12,948 bases of DNA from an uncultured Allobaculum sp. (GTDB taxonomy: Bacteria > Bacillota_I > Bacilli_A > Erysipelotrichales > Erysipelotrichaceae): assembly GCA_910579655.1 (NCBI GenBank), contig CAJTVE010000075.1, positions 1 through 12,948 of the forward strand, given 5' to 3'. This document shows positions 6,272 to 12,865 of the stretch, in pieces. Within the stretch, counting starts at the first letter, position 1. Every line of letters starts with the position of its first letter. A program made the position numbers and the translations under genes. The notes beneath the pieces are model-generated. The model did no database searches. It saw nothing but the letters and a program-made list of their open reading frames with translations, and was not told the origin of the DNA.

Positions 6272-7757
6272 AATCAGACGCTGGGGAATCAATGGCGAAG
6301 GGATTGCTTACGTCAACAAAAAAGCGATCTTTGTCGAAGGCGCCATCCCTGGCGAAGTCGTCGATATTATCATTGATGAAGATAAAGAAACCTATGCCAT
6401 CGGCCATGTCCATCGCATTCTTGAAAGCGCCCCCCGCCGAAGAGAGGCCATCTGCCCGCACTGGCAGACCTGCGGCGGCTGTTCTTTGATGCATGTCGAC
6501 TATAAAGGTCAGGTGCGCATGAAAGAACATGCCATCGAAGAAGCATTGCGCCGTTATGCCGATTACACCGGTAAAATCGAACCCATGATCAAAAATCCCG
6601 ATCCGCTTGGCTATCGCAACGCCTGCAAGCTGCCATTCGGACTGGATGAGAATGACCAGACAACAACGGGCATGTTCAAAAAGGGAACCAACGAATTTGT
6701 TCCTTTGGATCGCTGTATCATCCACTCCAAAAAACTCGAACATGTCCGCGCGGCTTTGATGCCGCTCGTTCAGCAAGCCGGTCTCAGGCCTTCGACGAAA
6801 GATCATCCCGAAGGCCTGATGACGCTGGTTCTCAAAGAATTCGACGGTAAAGTCCATGTTGTCTTTGTCACCACCGAAATGGAAATCCCGCAGCCGCTGG
6901 TGGATCAGATTCTGGAAACCATCCCTGAAACGGCCTCGGTCTGGCAGTCCATCAAAGAACCAGAGGATCCAGGCTATGAACTCTTTGGCCAGAAAGTCCT
7001 GCATCTTGGCGGGGATATGAAGATGACCCTGCAGCTCGATGATTTTGCGCTCGATCTGCTGCCTAAATCGTTTTTCCAGCTCAACACCCGTCAGGCGGTC
7101 AATCTGTATAAAACTATCGCCTCCTGGATTCCGCCTCATTCCGACTTTTTAGTCGAAGCCTATTCGGGTATCGGAGCGATTTCATTATTTGTGGCAAATA
7201 AAGCCGACAAGGTTCTGGGGATCGAATATATTGAAGATGCGGTCGTCAATGCCAATGAAAACGCCCTGATCAATGGCAAGGAAAATGTCTCCTTCATCTG
7301 CGGCGATGCAGGGGAGGAAATGACAAAACTGGAAAAAAGCAAGATCGATACCCTCATCGTCGATCCGCCCCGTTCCGGCCTGAACAGCCAGATGAAGGAA
7401 GCCATTCTGAAATCTGAACCGAAAACCCTGATTTATGTCTCCTGCAACCCTTCCACGCTGGGCAAGGATCTGGCTGTTCTTCAAAGCAAATACGAAATTG
7501 AACGCGTTCAGCCTTTTGACTTCTTCTCCCAGACCCCGCATGTTGAAACGGCCTGCCTGCTTCGACTGAAAGCTCCAGAAAATTTCACATCCGTAAAGGA
7601 GAAGGAAAAAACGATCAGCCGCAAGACTTGTAAGCCATCAGCCAGAGACCACCGCCGTCCATCAAAAGACAATCGAAGGCCATCAGGCAGACCGAATGAC
7701 CGCCGTGGGGGCAATAAGCCTTATCCACCAAGAAACCGGTCGCCAAAAACCAGATAA
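6261..7757 (+). CDS. rlmD: 23S rRNA uracil-C5 methyltransferase, RlmD/RlmCD family
   Basis: Makes 5-methyluridine in 23S rRNA using SAM. The 498 residues contain a TRAM RNA-binding domain (1-55, GINGEGIAYV through AIPGE) and a 4Fe-4S site of Cys65, Cys71, Cys74 (CPHWQTCGGC) and Cys152. The SAM-binding motif is LVEAYSGIGAISLF, with GIEYIEDAVVNANENA after it. DPPRSGL follows, and the catalytic nucleophile is Cys395 in YVSCNPSTLG. In Bacillota one enzyme, RlmCD, modifies both U747 and U1939, and this may be that enzyme; a paralog with only one target cannot be excluded. Residues 438-498 form a basic, Arg/Pro/Lys-rich tail absent from E. coli RlmD. ATG 6261 is chosen for GGAGG at 6249-6253; it overlaps the end of rlmA, so the two are coupled. 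Confidence 0.93.
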   Translation: MKVKIRRWGINGEGIAYVNKKAIFVEGAIPGEVVDIIIDEDKETYAIGHVHRILESAPRRREAICPHWQTCGGCSLMHVDYKGQVRMKEHAIEEALRRYADYTGKIEPMIKNPDPLGYRNACKLPFGLDENDQTTTGMFKKGTNEFVPLDRCIIHSKKLEHVRAALMPLVQQAGLRPSTKDHPEGLMTLVLKEFDGKVHVVFVTTEMEIPQPLVDQILETIPETASVWQSIKEPEDPGYELFGQKVLHLGGDMKMTLQLDDFALDLLPKSFFQLNTRQAVNLYKTIASWIPPHSDFLVEAYSGIGAISLFVANKADKVLGIEYIEDAVVNANENALINGKENVSFICGDAGEEMTKLEKSKIDTLIVDPPRSGLNSQMKEAILKSEPKTLIYVSCNPSTLGKDLAVLQSKYEIERVQPFDFFSQTPHVETACLLRLKAPENFTSVKEKEKTISRKTCKPSARDHRRPSKDNRRPSGRPNDRRGGNKPYPPRNRSPKTR

Positions 7758-7800
7758 GCTGCAGCCATCCGCTCCATCTTTTTCATTGAACAGAAATACG

Positions 7801-7834
7801 AAGCGAAAAGTCCGGAAAGACTTTTCGCTTTTTT
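7801..7834 (+). terminator. Terminator of rlmA-rlmD
   Basis: Perfect 12-bp stem: AAGCGAAAAGTC (7801-7812) pairs with GACTTTTCGCTT (7819-7830) around CGGAAA, followed by TTTT. It lies 43 bases after the rlmD stop. The A-rich left arm could give weak termination on the other strand as well. Confidence 0.93.
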
Positions 7835-7895
7835 ACCGTTTCGATAGGATGGAATCATCCAAAGAGAAGAATTGAAAAGGAAAGGAGACTTGCCT

Positions 7896-9524
7896 ATGAA
7901 GAATCAGGAAGAAATTTACAGATTTGCGATGAAATATCTTCGTTTGTATACCAATCCCAAAACAACGGAGTTGGATGTGTTTGAAGGATTTTCTGAGCAG
8001 TGTTTTGCGTTTGGATTCGAGATGGACTGCGGAAACCGGTTTATCGAGCGGTTTGGAACAAATGCTTTTTATGAAATTGACGGGCTGGAGCAGATCATCG
8101 GGGACGTTGATGAGATCTCACTGATTACTTCTGCCATTTTTTCGCACTGGCGCTATGTCACCCACTGGTCCTATTGCGAACATTTGCTCGATGAAAACCA
8201 CCGGACCTGGATGGCCACCGCCTTTGAAAGACTTGCTGAAATGACAAGACCACCCGAACTGGTGGAAGAAGAAAGCCGACAGATTTACAACGCTTCTCCT
8301 CTTTTTGAGGGTAAGCTGTGGAAATTCCAGCTCTCCTCACCCAATACAGGATATTGCGCAGCACCCTACCGACCAGACTCTGAAGTTGAGCAGCAGCTGA
8401 CCATTACAGCGGATGGCCGAATCAAGCTTTTGCGCTATCAATTTGGAACTGCATCAGTCCATCATGAACTGTTTGAAAAACAGAATTATCGCATTGCACC
8501 AGAAAGAGCCGCTAAAATCATGGAAGCAGTCAGCGGCTATTTTAAAAAGGAGCATCGAACGGATTTCGTAACGGATATCAGTCCATGGCAGCTGACATTG
8601 ACCAATGACGAGGGGAAACGGTATAAAGCCTTCGGCCCATTATGTTACGATCTGCCCACGCCATCGGGTGGCTTATCCGATCTGATCCGGGCAGAGCTTG
8701 GCCGTAGTGATCTGCTTGTTTTTGATGGCCTTCCCGATGTCATCCAGCATGTCGAAATTCAGTATTGCCGGTATGCGGAAGATGAGAATTCTCTTTTCGA
8801 AGAACAGGAAACAACAGAGAAATCAGAAGTCCTGGCGGATCGCGAGTTTCTGATTCTGGATGGGACCTCTGGTACTTTGGACTATCGAAGAGAAACCAGC
8901 TCGGGATTTAAAGAGAACAAAACCTGGAAAGCAAGCCAATGGGTAATGGAAATTCTGGAGGATCTTGTCTGGATTGCGGAAAGTCTGGATGAAGAAGGTG
9001 AAATCATGAATGATCTGGATACGATGAATGAAAGCTCATTTTCCAGAAGGAAAGAGAAACTCCGCCGGGCTGATGCGTTATCCTTTCCCAAATATTCTGT
9101 CCGGATTACCGCCCGGCATCATGGGCGACTGAAGCAGATCACGAGTTCTTTTGACCAGAATGAACTTCCAGAAGTATGGCTGGATTTTATTGAAAAAATA
9201 GAAGATTTCACGGCTTCGTTCAGAACCGGTGAAATCTTCGGGGCCAGCCGCAAGAAAAAAGGATCCTCTGAACAAGACCATTTTATTTTCTGCAATGTTG
9301 TCTTTGGTCATGGAAAGCGGACCTACTCATATCTTGCTGATCAGGATGACTTTGCTTTGGAAGATCAGGTGATTGTTCCGGCTGGTGCAGACAATCATGA
9401 AGCCATCGCCACCATTCGATCCATCCAGACTTATTCAAAAGAAGAAGCGCCGTATCCGATCGAAAAGATGAAGCATATTCTTCGCAAATATAGAGATGAA
9501 GCCTCAGATCGGAAGATCAATTGA
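7896..9524 (+). CDS. Hypothetical protein, 542 residues
   Basis: I cannot assign a function. The protein is acidic and soluble-looking, with no signal peptide, membrane helix, Cys cluster or nucleotide-binding loop. The first 120 residues are aromatic-rich and largely helical (FEGFSEQCFAFGFEMDCG, AIFSHWRYVTHWSY). This resembles an N-terminal region I associate with uncharacterised clostridial proteins; that is recollection, not a search. A middle part (about 140-290) has beta-like segments such as LTITADGRIKLLRYQFG and WQLTLTNDEGKRYKAFG, then LSDLIRAELGRSDLLVFDGLPD. The last third is charged, with WLDFIEKIEDFTASF and an ending YPIEKMKHILRKYRDEA. The start is ATG 7896, 7 bases after AAAGGAGA (7881-7888); an in-frame TTG at 7872 precedes that site and is unlikely. 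It stands alone between the rlmD terminator and a hairpin-rich gap. Confidence 0.85.
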   Translation: MKNQEEIYRFAMKYLRLYTNPKTTELDVFEGFSEQCFAFGFEMDCGNRFIERFGTNAFYEIDGLEQIIGDVDEISLITSAIFSHWRYVTHWSYCEHLLDENHRTWMATAFERLAEMTRPPELVEEESRQIYNASPLFEGKLWKFQLSSPNTGYCAAPYRPDSEVEQQLTITADGRIKLLRYQFGTASVHHELFEKQNYRIAPERAAKIMEAVSGYFKKEHRTDFVTDISPWQLTLTNDEGKRYKAFGPLCYDLPTPSGGLSDLIRAELGRSDLLVFDGLPDVIQHVEIQYCRYAEDENSLFEEQETTEKSEVLADREFLILDGTSGTLDYRRETSSGFKENKTWKASQWVMEILEDLVWIAESLDEEGEIMNDLDTMNESSFSRRKEKLRRADALSFPKYSVRITARHHGRLKQITSSFDQNELPEVWLDFIEKIEDFTASFRTGEIFGASRKKKGSSEQDHFIFCNVVFGHGKRTYSYLADQDDFALEDQVIVPAGADNHEAIATIRSIQTYSKEEAPYPIEKMKHILRKYRDEASDRKIN

Positions 9525-9582
9525 GAAAGCCAATCGCAAAGAACACCAAGGACACTCAAAAAGAATAAAAAACTGAATGGAT

Positions 9583-9609
9583 CTCTGCCATAAGCAGAGT
9601 GGATCTCTG
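9583..9609 (+). promoter_or_regulatory. Three-arm competing hairpins
   Basis: CTCTGC (9583-9588), GCAGAG (9594-9599) and CTCTG (9605-9609) are spaced by CATAA and TGGAT. The middle arm can pair with either neighbour, giving two mutually exclusive 5-6 bp stems. This is the arrangement seen in attenuators, but there is no T-tract directly after and no leader peptide is evident. It lies about 60 bases after the stop of the 542-residue gene, so it could equally be a 3' end structure. Confidence 0.35.
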
Positions 9610-9613
9610 GTAT

Positions 9614-9635
9614 GAAAAGACGGACAGATCTTTTC
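9614..9635. repeat. Inverted repeat GAAAAGA/TCTTTTC
   Basis: GAAAAGA (9614-9620) and TCTTTTC (9629-9635) form a 7-bp stem with an 8-base loop. It may be an imperfect terminator of the upstream gene, with the T-rich right arm replacing a tail, or a protein-binding site. Confidence 0.35.
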
Positions 9636-9650
9636 AACTGGAAATCAAAC

Positions 9651-9694
9651 AAAAAAAAAGGCCTGCCGTCTTTTACGGTTCACCCTGGTGCAGG
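9651..9694 (-). terminator. Terminator-like structure facing the - strand
   Basis: CCTG (9662-9665) pairs with CAGG (9691-9694), enclosing two small hairpins, CCGT/ACGG (9666-9669, 9675-9678) and CACC/GGTG (9681-9684, 9687-9690). Nine A residues at 9651-9659 become a U-tract for RNA made from the - strand. No - strand gene lies to its right, so its purpose is unclear. Confidence 0.4.
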
Positions 9695-9808
9695 AAGCGT
9701 TCAACAGAGGGAACAAAGTAAATTGATTATCCATCCTGAAAGAGAAATTCAATCGAAAAGGATAAGATAGAGTTGATACGTGAAGTGAATACAAAGGGGA
9801 TGATTTCA

Positions 9809-10837
9809 TTGAAAGTGAAAGTCAGATGGACATGGTCACTTGTCGAAGGCGCAATGATCGCCGTTCCTTTGATTCTGCTTTTTATCAACTGGAAGTACGG
9901 TCTGATCGCTCTTGCAATCGATGGCCTGGTCATCATCCTGTACTCTCTGTTGATTCTATATGTTGGCCTGAATACAAAAGTCGGCTTTGGCGCAGCCAAA
10001 GTCATCGAGCTGGCCGATAACCGCAAACTCAAGGACAAAGAGAAAAAGACCCTGAAATGGGTGCAGGACAATGCCCGACAACTCGATCTCCTCGATGCAA
10101 AACCGTATCCTTTGCACGGCTATCTTCTTGAACCGGAGCAGCCGCCTAAAGGTCTGGTCTATATGTGCCATGGATTTGGCGATTATTCCTTTACCAGTGT
10201 TTTTGACCAGGCTACCCATTTTTATGAACTGGGCTACTCGGTTTTCCTGACTCACTCCCGGGGGTTTGGTTCGGATAACGGAAACTGGACGGGCATGGGC
10301 ACTCTGGAAAGAGAAGACCATGTCAAGTGGATCGAAACCCTGGAAGCGAAAAATCCTGATCTCGATATTTTCCTGTATGGCGTGTCCATGGGTGCCGCCT
10401 CAGTCATGAATCTGAGCGACCTGGAAGATCCGCAGATAAAAGGCATCATTGAAGACTGCGGGTATGTCAGTCTGTATGAACAGATGGATCATTCCCTGCT
10501 TTCGGTGTTGCAGGTGCCTGAATATCCAACGCTGCAGATCTGTGAATGGTTATGTAAACGCGTCTGCAAGTTTTCGATGAAGGATCTGGATGTACGCCCT
10601 AAACTTGCCCGGACGATCTATCCCATTCTGGCCTTTCATGGACGGGAAGATGACTTCGTCCCATTTTCGAACCTTGATCAGGTCATTCAGGCAGCGGGCC
10701 CGCATTTGGAAGATGCGTATTTCATTGAAAACGCAGCGCATTGCCAGTCCGCCTGCAAAGAACCACACTTTTACTGGACCCGCATTCAGGCTTTTCTGGA
10801 AGAGTATGGAACCAGTCAGAGAGAAGACACGGGATAG
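9809..10837 (+). CDS. Membrane-anchored alpha/beta hydrolase
   Basis: A 342-residue serine hydrolase of the alpha/beta fold (S33-like, similar in layout to Bacillus YqkD); the substrate is unknown. Two helices at about residues 11-27 and 31-53 anchor it in the membrane. The catalytic parts are all present: CHGFGDYS with His121-Gly122 for the oxyanion region, HSRGFGSDNG, nucleophile Ser193 in GVSMGAAS, acid Asp281 in HGREDDFVP and base His311 in ENAAHCQSA. I prefer the TTG at 9809 because AAAGGGGA (9793-9800) lies 8 bases upstream. TTG 9773, with AAAAGGAT at 9756-9763, is a real alternative that adds 12 residues, and the ATG at 9800 sits directly against the G-run with no spacing. It appears monocistronic, with its own downstream terminator. 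A lid-like insert lies between Ser193 and Asp281. Confidence 0.87.
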   Translation: MKVKVRWTWSLVEGAMIAVPLILLFINWKYGLIALAIDGLVIILYSLLILYVGLNTKVGFGAAKVIELADNRKLKDKEKKTLKWVQDNARQLDLLDAKPYPLHGYLLEPEQPPKGLVYMCHGFGDYSFTSVFDQATHFYELGYSVFLTHSRGFGSDNGNWTGMGTLEREDHVKWIETLEAKNPDLDIFLYGVSMGAASVMNLSDLEDPQIKGIIEDCGYVSLYEQMDHSLLSVLQVPEYPTLQICEWLCKRVCKFSMKDLDVRPKLARTIYPILAFHGREDDFVPFSNLDQVIQAAGPHLEDAYFIENAAHCQSACKEPHFYWTRIQAFLEEYGTSQREDTG

Positions 10838-10918
10838 CCAATTTTTATTTCCAATGTCAATGAACAGGAAGGGACAGATTTCAAAACGAACGAACAGGAT
10901 AACGACTTCAGCCATTGC

Positions 10919-10942
10919 CCAGGCAAGTCTTGATTTGCCTGG
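10919..10942. repeat. Perfect 8-bp inverted repeat
   Basis: CCAGGCAA (10919-10926) and TTGCCTGG (10935-10942) flank the 8-base loop GTCTTGAT. No T-tract follows. It is 81 bases past the hydrolase stop and 57 before the terminator, so it would lie in the 3' tail of that mRNA, where it could protect the end or act as a site of its own. Confidence 0.55.
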
Positions 10943-10999
10943 CCTGAGATCAGCTTTCAGCTTGCTTCAGTCAGGCACCACTCAAAAAGACGTCATGCG

Positions 11000-11029
11000 A
11001 ACCCGGCTTTCCAGACAGGCCGGGTTTTT
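11000..11029 (+). terminator. Terminator after the hydrolase
   Basis: AACCCGGC (11000-11007) pairs with GCCGGGTT (11019-11026) around an 11-base loop, and the T-run reaches 11029. The stem is GC-rich and perfect. It is 162 bases beyond the hydrolase stop, a long 3' tail. Confidence 0.85.
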
Positions 11030-11085
11030 GTCTGCACTCGCGCACAAAAACAGGGAAGAAGATTCAGGAATAAGTTCAGGGGATG

Positions 11086-11113
11086 AAACTGTATGAAATA
11101 AACTGTATGAAAT
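11086..11113. repeat. Exact 14-bp tandem duplication
   Basis: AAACTGTATGAAAT occurs twice back to back (11086-11099 and 11100-11113), then GAAAT repeats part of the unit. It lies between the hydrolase terminator and the dipeptidase gene. Being identical, the copies are either recent or selected as paired sites. Confidence 0.9.
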
Positions 11114-11182
11114 GAAATAAGGAAAGCATCTGAATTAAGAATGGAAATCTGTTAAGCCAAATCAAGGGCACTTTGCGAATGA

Positions 11183-11197
11183 CTGATTTACAATCAG
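11183..11197. promoter_or_regulatory. Palindrome, possible operator
   Basis: CTGATT (11183-11188) and AATCAG (11192-11197) are perfect inverted halves around TAC. It is 48 bases upstream of the dipeptidase start. The size suits a small dimeric regulator, or it could form a short stem in the mRNA leader; no regulator gene is in view. Confidence 0.35.
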
Positions 11198-11245
11198 ATC
11201 GATACGAGCCCAACAGCTCATGTAAAGTTCAGGAGGGAAAATAAT

Positions 11246-12718
11246 ATGCCTTGTACAACAATTCTTGTCGGAAAAAATGCTTCTAATAATGGATCAACTT
11301 TGATTGCCCGCAATGATGATAATGGAACAGGCCGCTTTGATATCAAAAAATTTGCGGTTGTTCTGCCTTCTATGCAGCCATCTGTTTATCACTCGGTTTT
11401 ATCCCATGTTGAAATTCCGCTGCCCGCAAACCCCATGCGCTATACTTCGGTTCCAAACATCGAACCAGAAGCGAAACAGCGCGGTCTTTGGGCGGCTTCC
11501 GGGATCAATGCAGCCAATGTTGCGATGACTGCAACGGAAACCATTACCACAAATCCCCGTGTTCTTGCAGCGGATCCACTGGTTGAATATGTGCCCGCCG
11601 CAAATGGCCAGCCAGAAAAAGCGGGCGGCATCGGGGAAGAAGATATCGTTGTTCTGGTTTTACCTTACATTCAGTCCGCCCGTGAAGGGGTAAAGCGTTT
11701 GGGAATGTTACTGGAACAATATGGCACCTATGAGAATAACGGAATTGCCTTTTCAGATCATGACGAAATCTGGTATCTTGAAACTGTCGGCGGCCATCAC
11801 TGGATTGCACGCCGGCTGCCGGACGACTGCTATTCTGTGATTGCCAATGAATTCTCCATTGACTTCTTTGACCTGGAAGATGCAGTAACGACCCAGAAAG
11901 ACTTTATGGCCTCGCCGGATATTCAGGAATTTGTCGAAGCCAATCATCTCAATCTTTCCAAAGGAAAGTTCAGTGCCCGGCTTGCGTTTGGCAGCCATAC
12001 GGATTCTGACCATGTCTATAACACCCCAAGAGTGTGGTATGGTCAGCGCTACTTTAATCCATCCAGTTTCTCGGCCAGTGCCAATGATCTGGTCAAAGGA
12101 CCAGCCAGCGACACGCTTGCCTGGTGCCTGCAGCCTGAAAACAAAATCACGGTCGAAGACGTGAAATATGTTCTCTCTTCAACCTACCAGGGTACGCCAT
12201 ACAGCGTGTTCTCTGGTGGACCTCAGTCTGGCCTGTTCCGGCCAATTGGGATCAACCGGACCATCTTTGTTTCCATTGCCGAACTGCGCAACGACGTTCC
12301 AGCTCCAATTTCCGCTGTCGAATGGATTGCATTTGGATCGAATGTCTATAACACGATTGTCCCTGTCTATACGAACATCAACACCGTACCGGCTTACCTG
12401 TCCAATACAACCATGACAGTCAACACCAATAACTTCTACTGGAGCAGCCGCCTGATTGCTGCCTTAGCGGATGCGCATCACGATCAGGAAATCATCTATA
12501 TCGAGCGTTATCAGGAAGTTGTGGACTCCAAGGCAAGAGCTTTAATGCTCGAAGGGGAAAAGGCTTTCCATGCTGGTGACAATGCCGTAGACTTCTGCGA
12601 TGCGCAAAACCAGAAGATCTGTGCCATGGTCCAGAAAGAAACCGACGATCTGCTTTATCAGGTTCTTTTCACCGCCTCCATGTTGATGAAAAACGGTTAC
12701 GCCCGGGCTGACAACTAA
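11246..12718 (+). CDS. pepD: C69-family dipeptidase
   Basis: A 490-residue Ntn-hydrolase of peptidase family C69 (PepD), which in lactobacilli cleaves a broad range of dipeptides in the cytoplasm during peptide use. The N-terminus MPCTTILVGKNASNNGSTLIARNDD is the family signature, with Cys3 the expected nucleophile. Other family-like parts are RGLWAASGINAANVAMTATETI (about 75-95), GIAFSDHDEIWYLETVGGHHWIARRLPDD (about 164-192) and the later SSTYQGTPYSVF region. There is no signal peptide, consistent with a cytoplasmic enzyme, and the length is normal for the family. ATG 11246 follows AGGAGGG (11231-11237) by 8 bases, one of the best ribosome sites here. Only Met-Pro precede the nucleophile, so a free N-terminal Cys would require removal of a Met-Pro propeptide. 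It is a single-gene unit closed by a bidirectional terminator. Confidence 0.93.
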   Translation: MPCTTILVGKNASNNGSTLIARNDDNGTGRFDIKKFAVVLPSMQPSVYHSVLSHVEIPLPANPMRYTSVPNIEPEAKQRGLWAASGINAANVAMTATETITTNPRVLAADPLVEYVPAANGQPEKAGGIGEEDIVVLVLPYIQSAREGVKRLGMLLEQYGTYENNGIAFSDHDEIWYLETVGGHHWIARRLPDDCYSVIANEFSIDFFDLEDAVTTQKDFMASPDIQEFVEANHLNLSKGKFSARLAFGSHTDSDHVYNTPRVWYGQRYFNPSSFSASANDLVKGPASDTLAWCLQPENKITVEDVKYVLSSTYQGTPYSVFSGGPQSGLFRPIGINRTIFVSIAELRNDVPAPISAVEWIAFGSNVYNTIVPVYTNINTVPAYLSNTTMTVNTNNFYWSSRLIAALADAHHDQEIIYIERYQEVVDSKARALMLEGEKAFHAGDNAVDFCDAQNQKICAMVQKETDDLLYQVLFTASMLMKNGYARADN

Positions 12719-12803
12719 TCTGCTTATCCCTTGAACTGAATGGATCTTCTCCAGTCTTTGTTTTTGAATTGACCGACACTCTTTTCGAATACAGGACGCA
12801 ACG

Positions 12804-12815
12804 TGGATCGATCCA
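12804..12815. repeat. Perfect 12-bp palindrome
   Basis: TGGATCGATCCA is its own reverse complement, extended by AAC (12800-12802) and GTT with one unpaired G. It lies between the dipeptidase stop and the terminator. With no loop it is more likely a DNA-level site than an RNA hairpin, or simply chance. Confidence 0.4.
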
Positions 12816-12827
12816 GTTTTGTGCACT

Positions 12828-12865
12828 AAAAAACTCCTTCTCTGTGGTGGAAGAAGGAGTTTTTT
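12828..12865 (+). terminator. Bidirectional terminator after pepD
   Basis: AAAAAACTCCTTCT (12828-12841) pairs perfectly with AGAAGGAGTTTTTT (12852-12865) around a 10-base loop. The six As and six Ts mean it can end transcripts on both strands, which suggests a converging - strand gene beyond the window edge. Confidence 0.93.

Larger units (their letters stand above)
10838..11245. other. Gap holding hairpins, terminator and repeats
   Basis: This 408-base stretch has no credible gene. In order it holds a perfect inverted repeat (10919-10942), the likely hydrolase terminator (11000-11029), a 14-bp tandem duplication (11086-11113), a 15-bp palindrome (11183-11197) and the dipeptidase ribosome site (11231-11237). 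I could not find a well-matched sigma-A promoter for the dipeptidase: TTTACA at 11187-11192 has no -10 partner at the right spacing. Confidence 0.6.

Noticed and set aside
6105..7139. 344-residue open frame on the - strand
   Set aside because: It lies antisense to rlmA and rlmD, whose + strand products carry full family motifs; it has no family resemblance and no ribosome site that I can see.
5434..10946. 13-mer TTTGCCTGGCCTG at 5434 and 10934
   Set aside because: About one such match is expected by chance in a window of this size.
10590..11096. 168-residue open frame on the + strand
   Set aside because: It overlaps the hydrolase out of frame, runs through its terminator, and shows no recognisable sequence.
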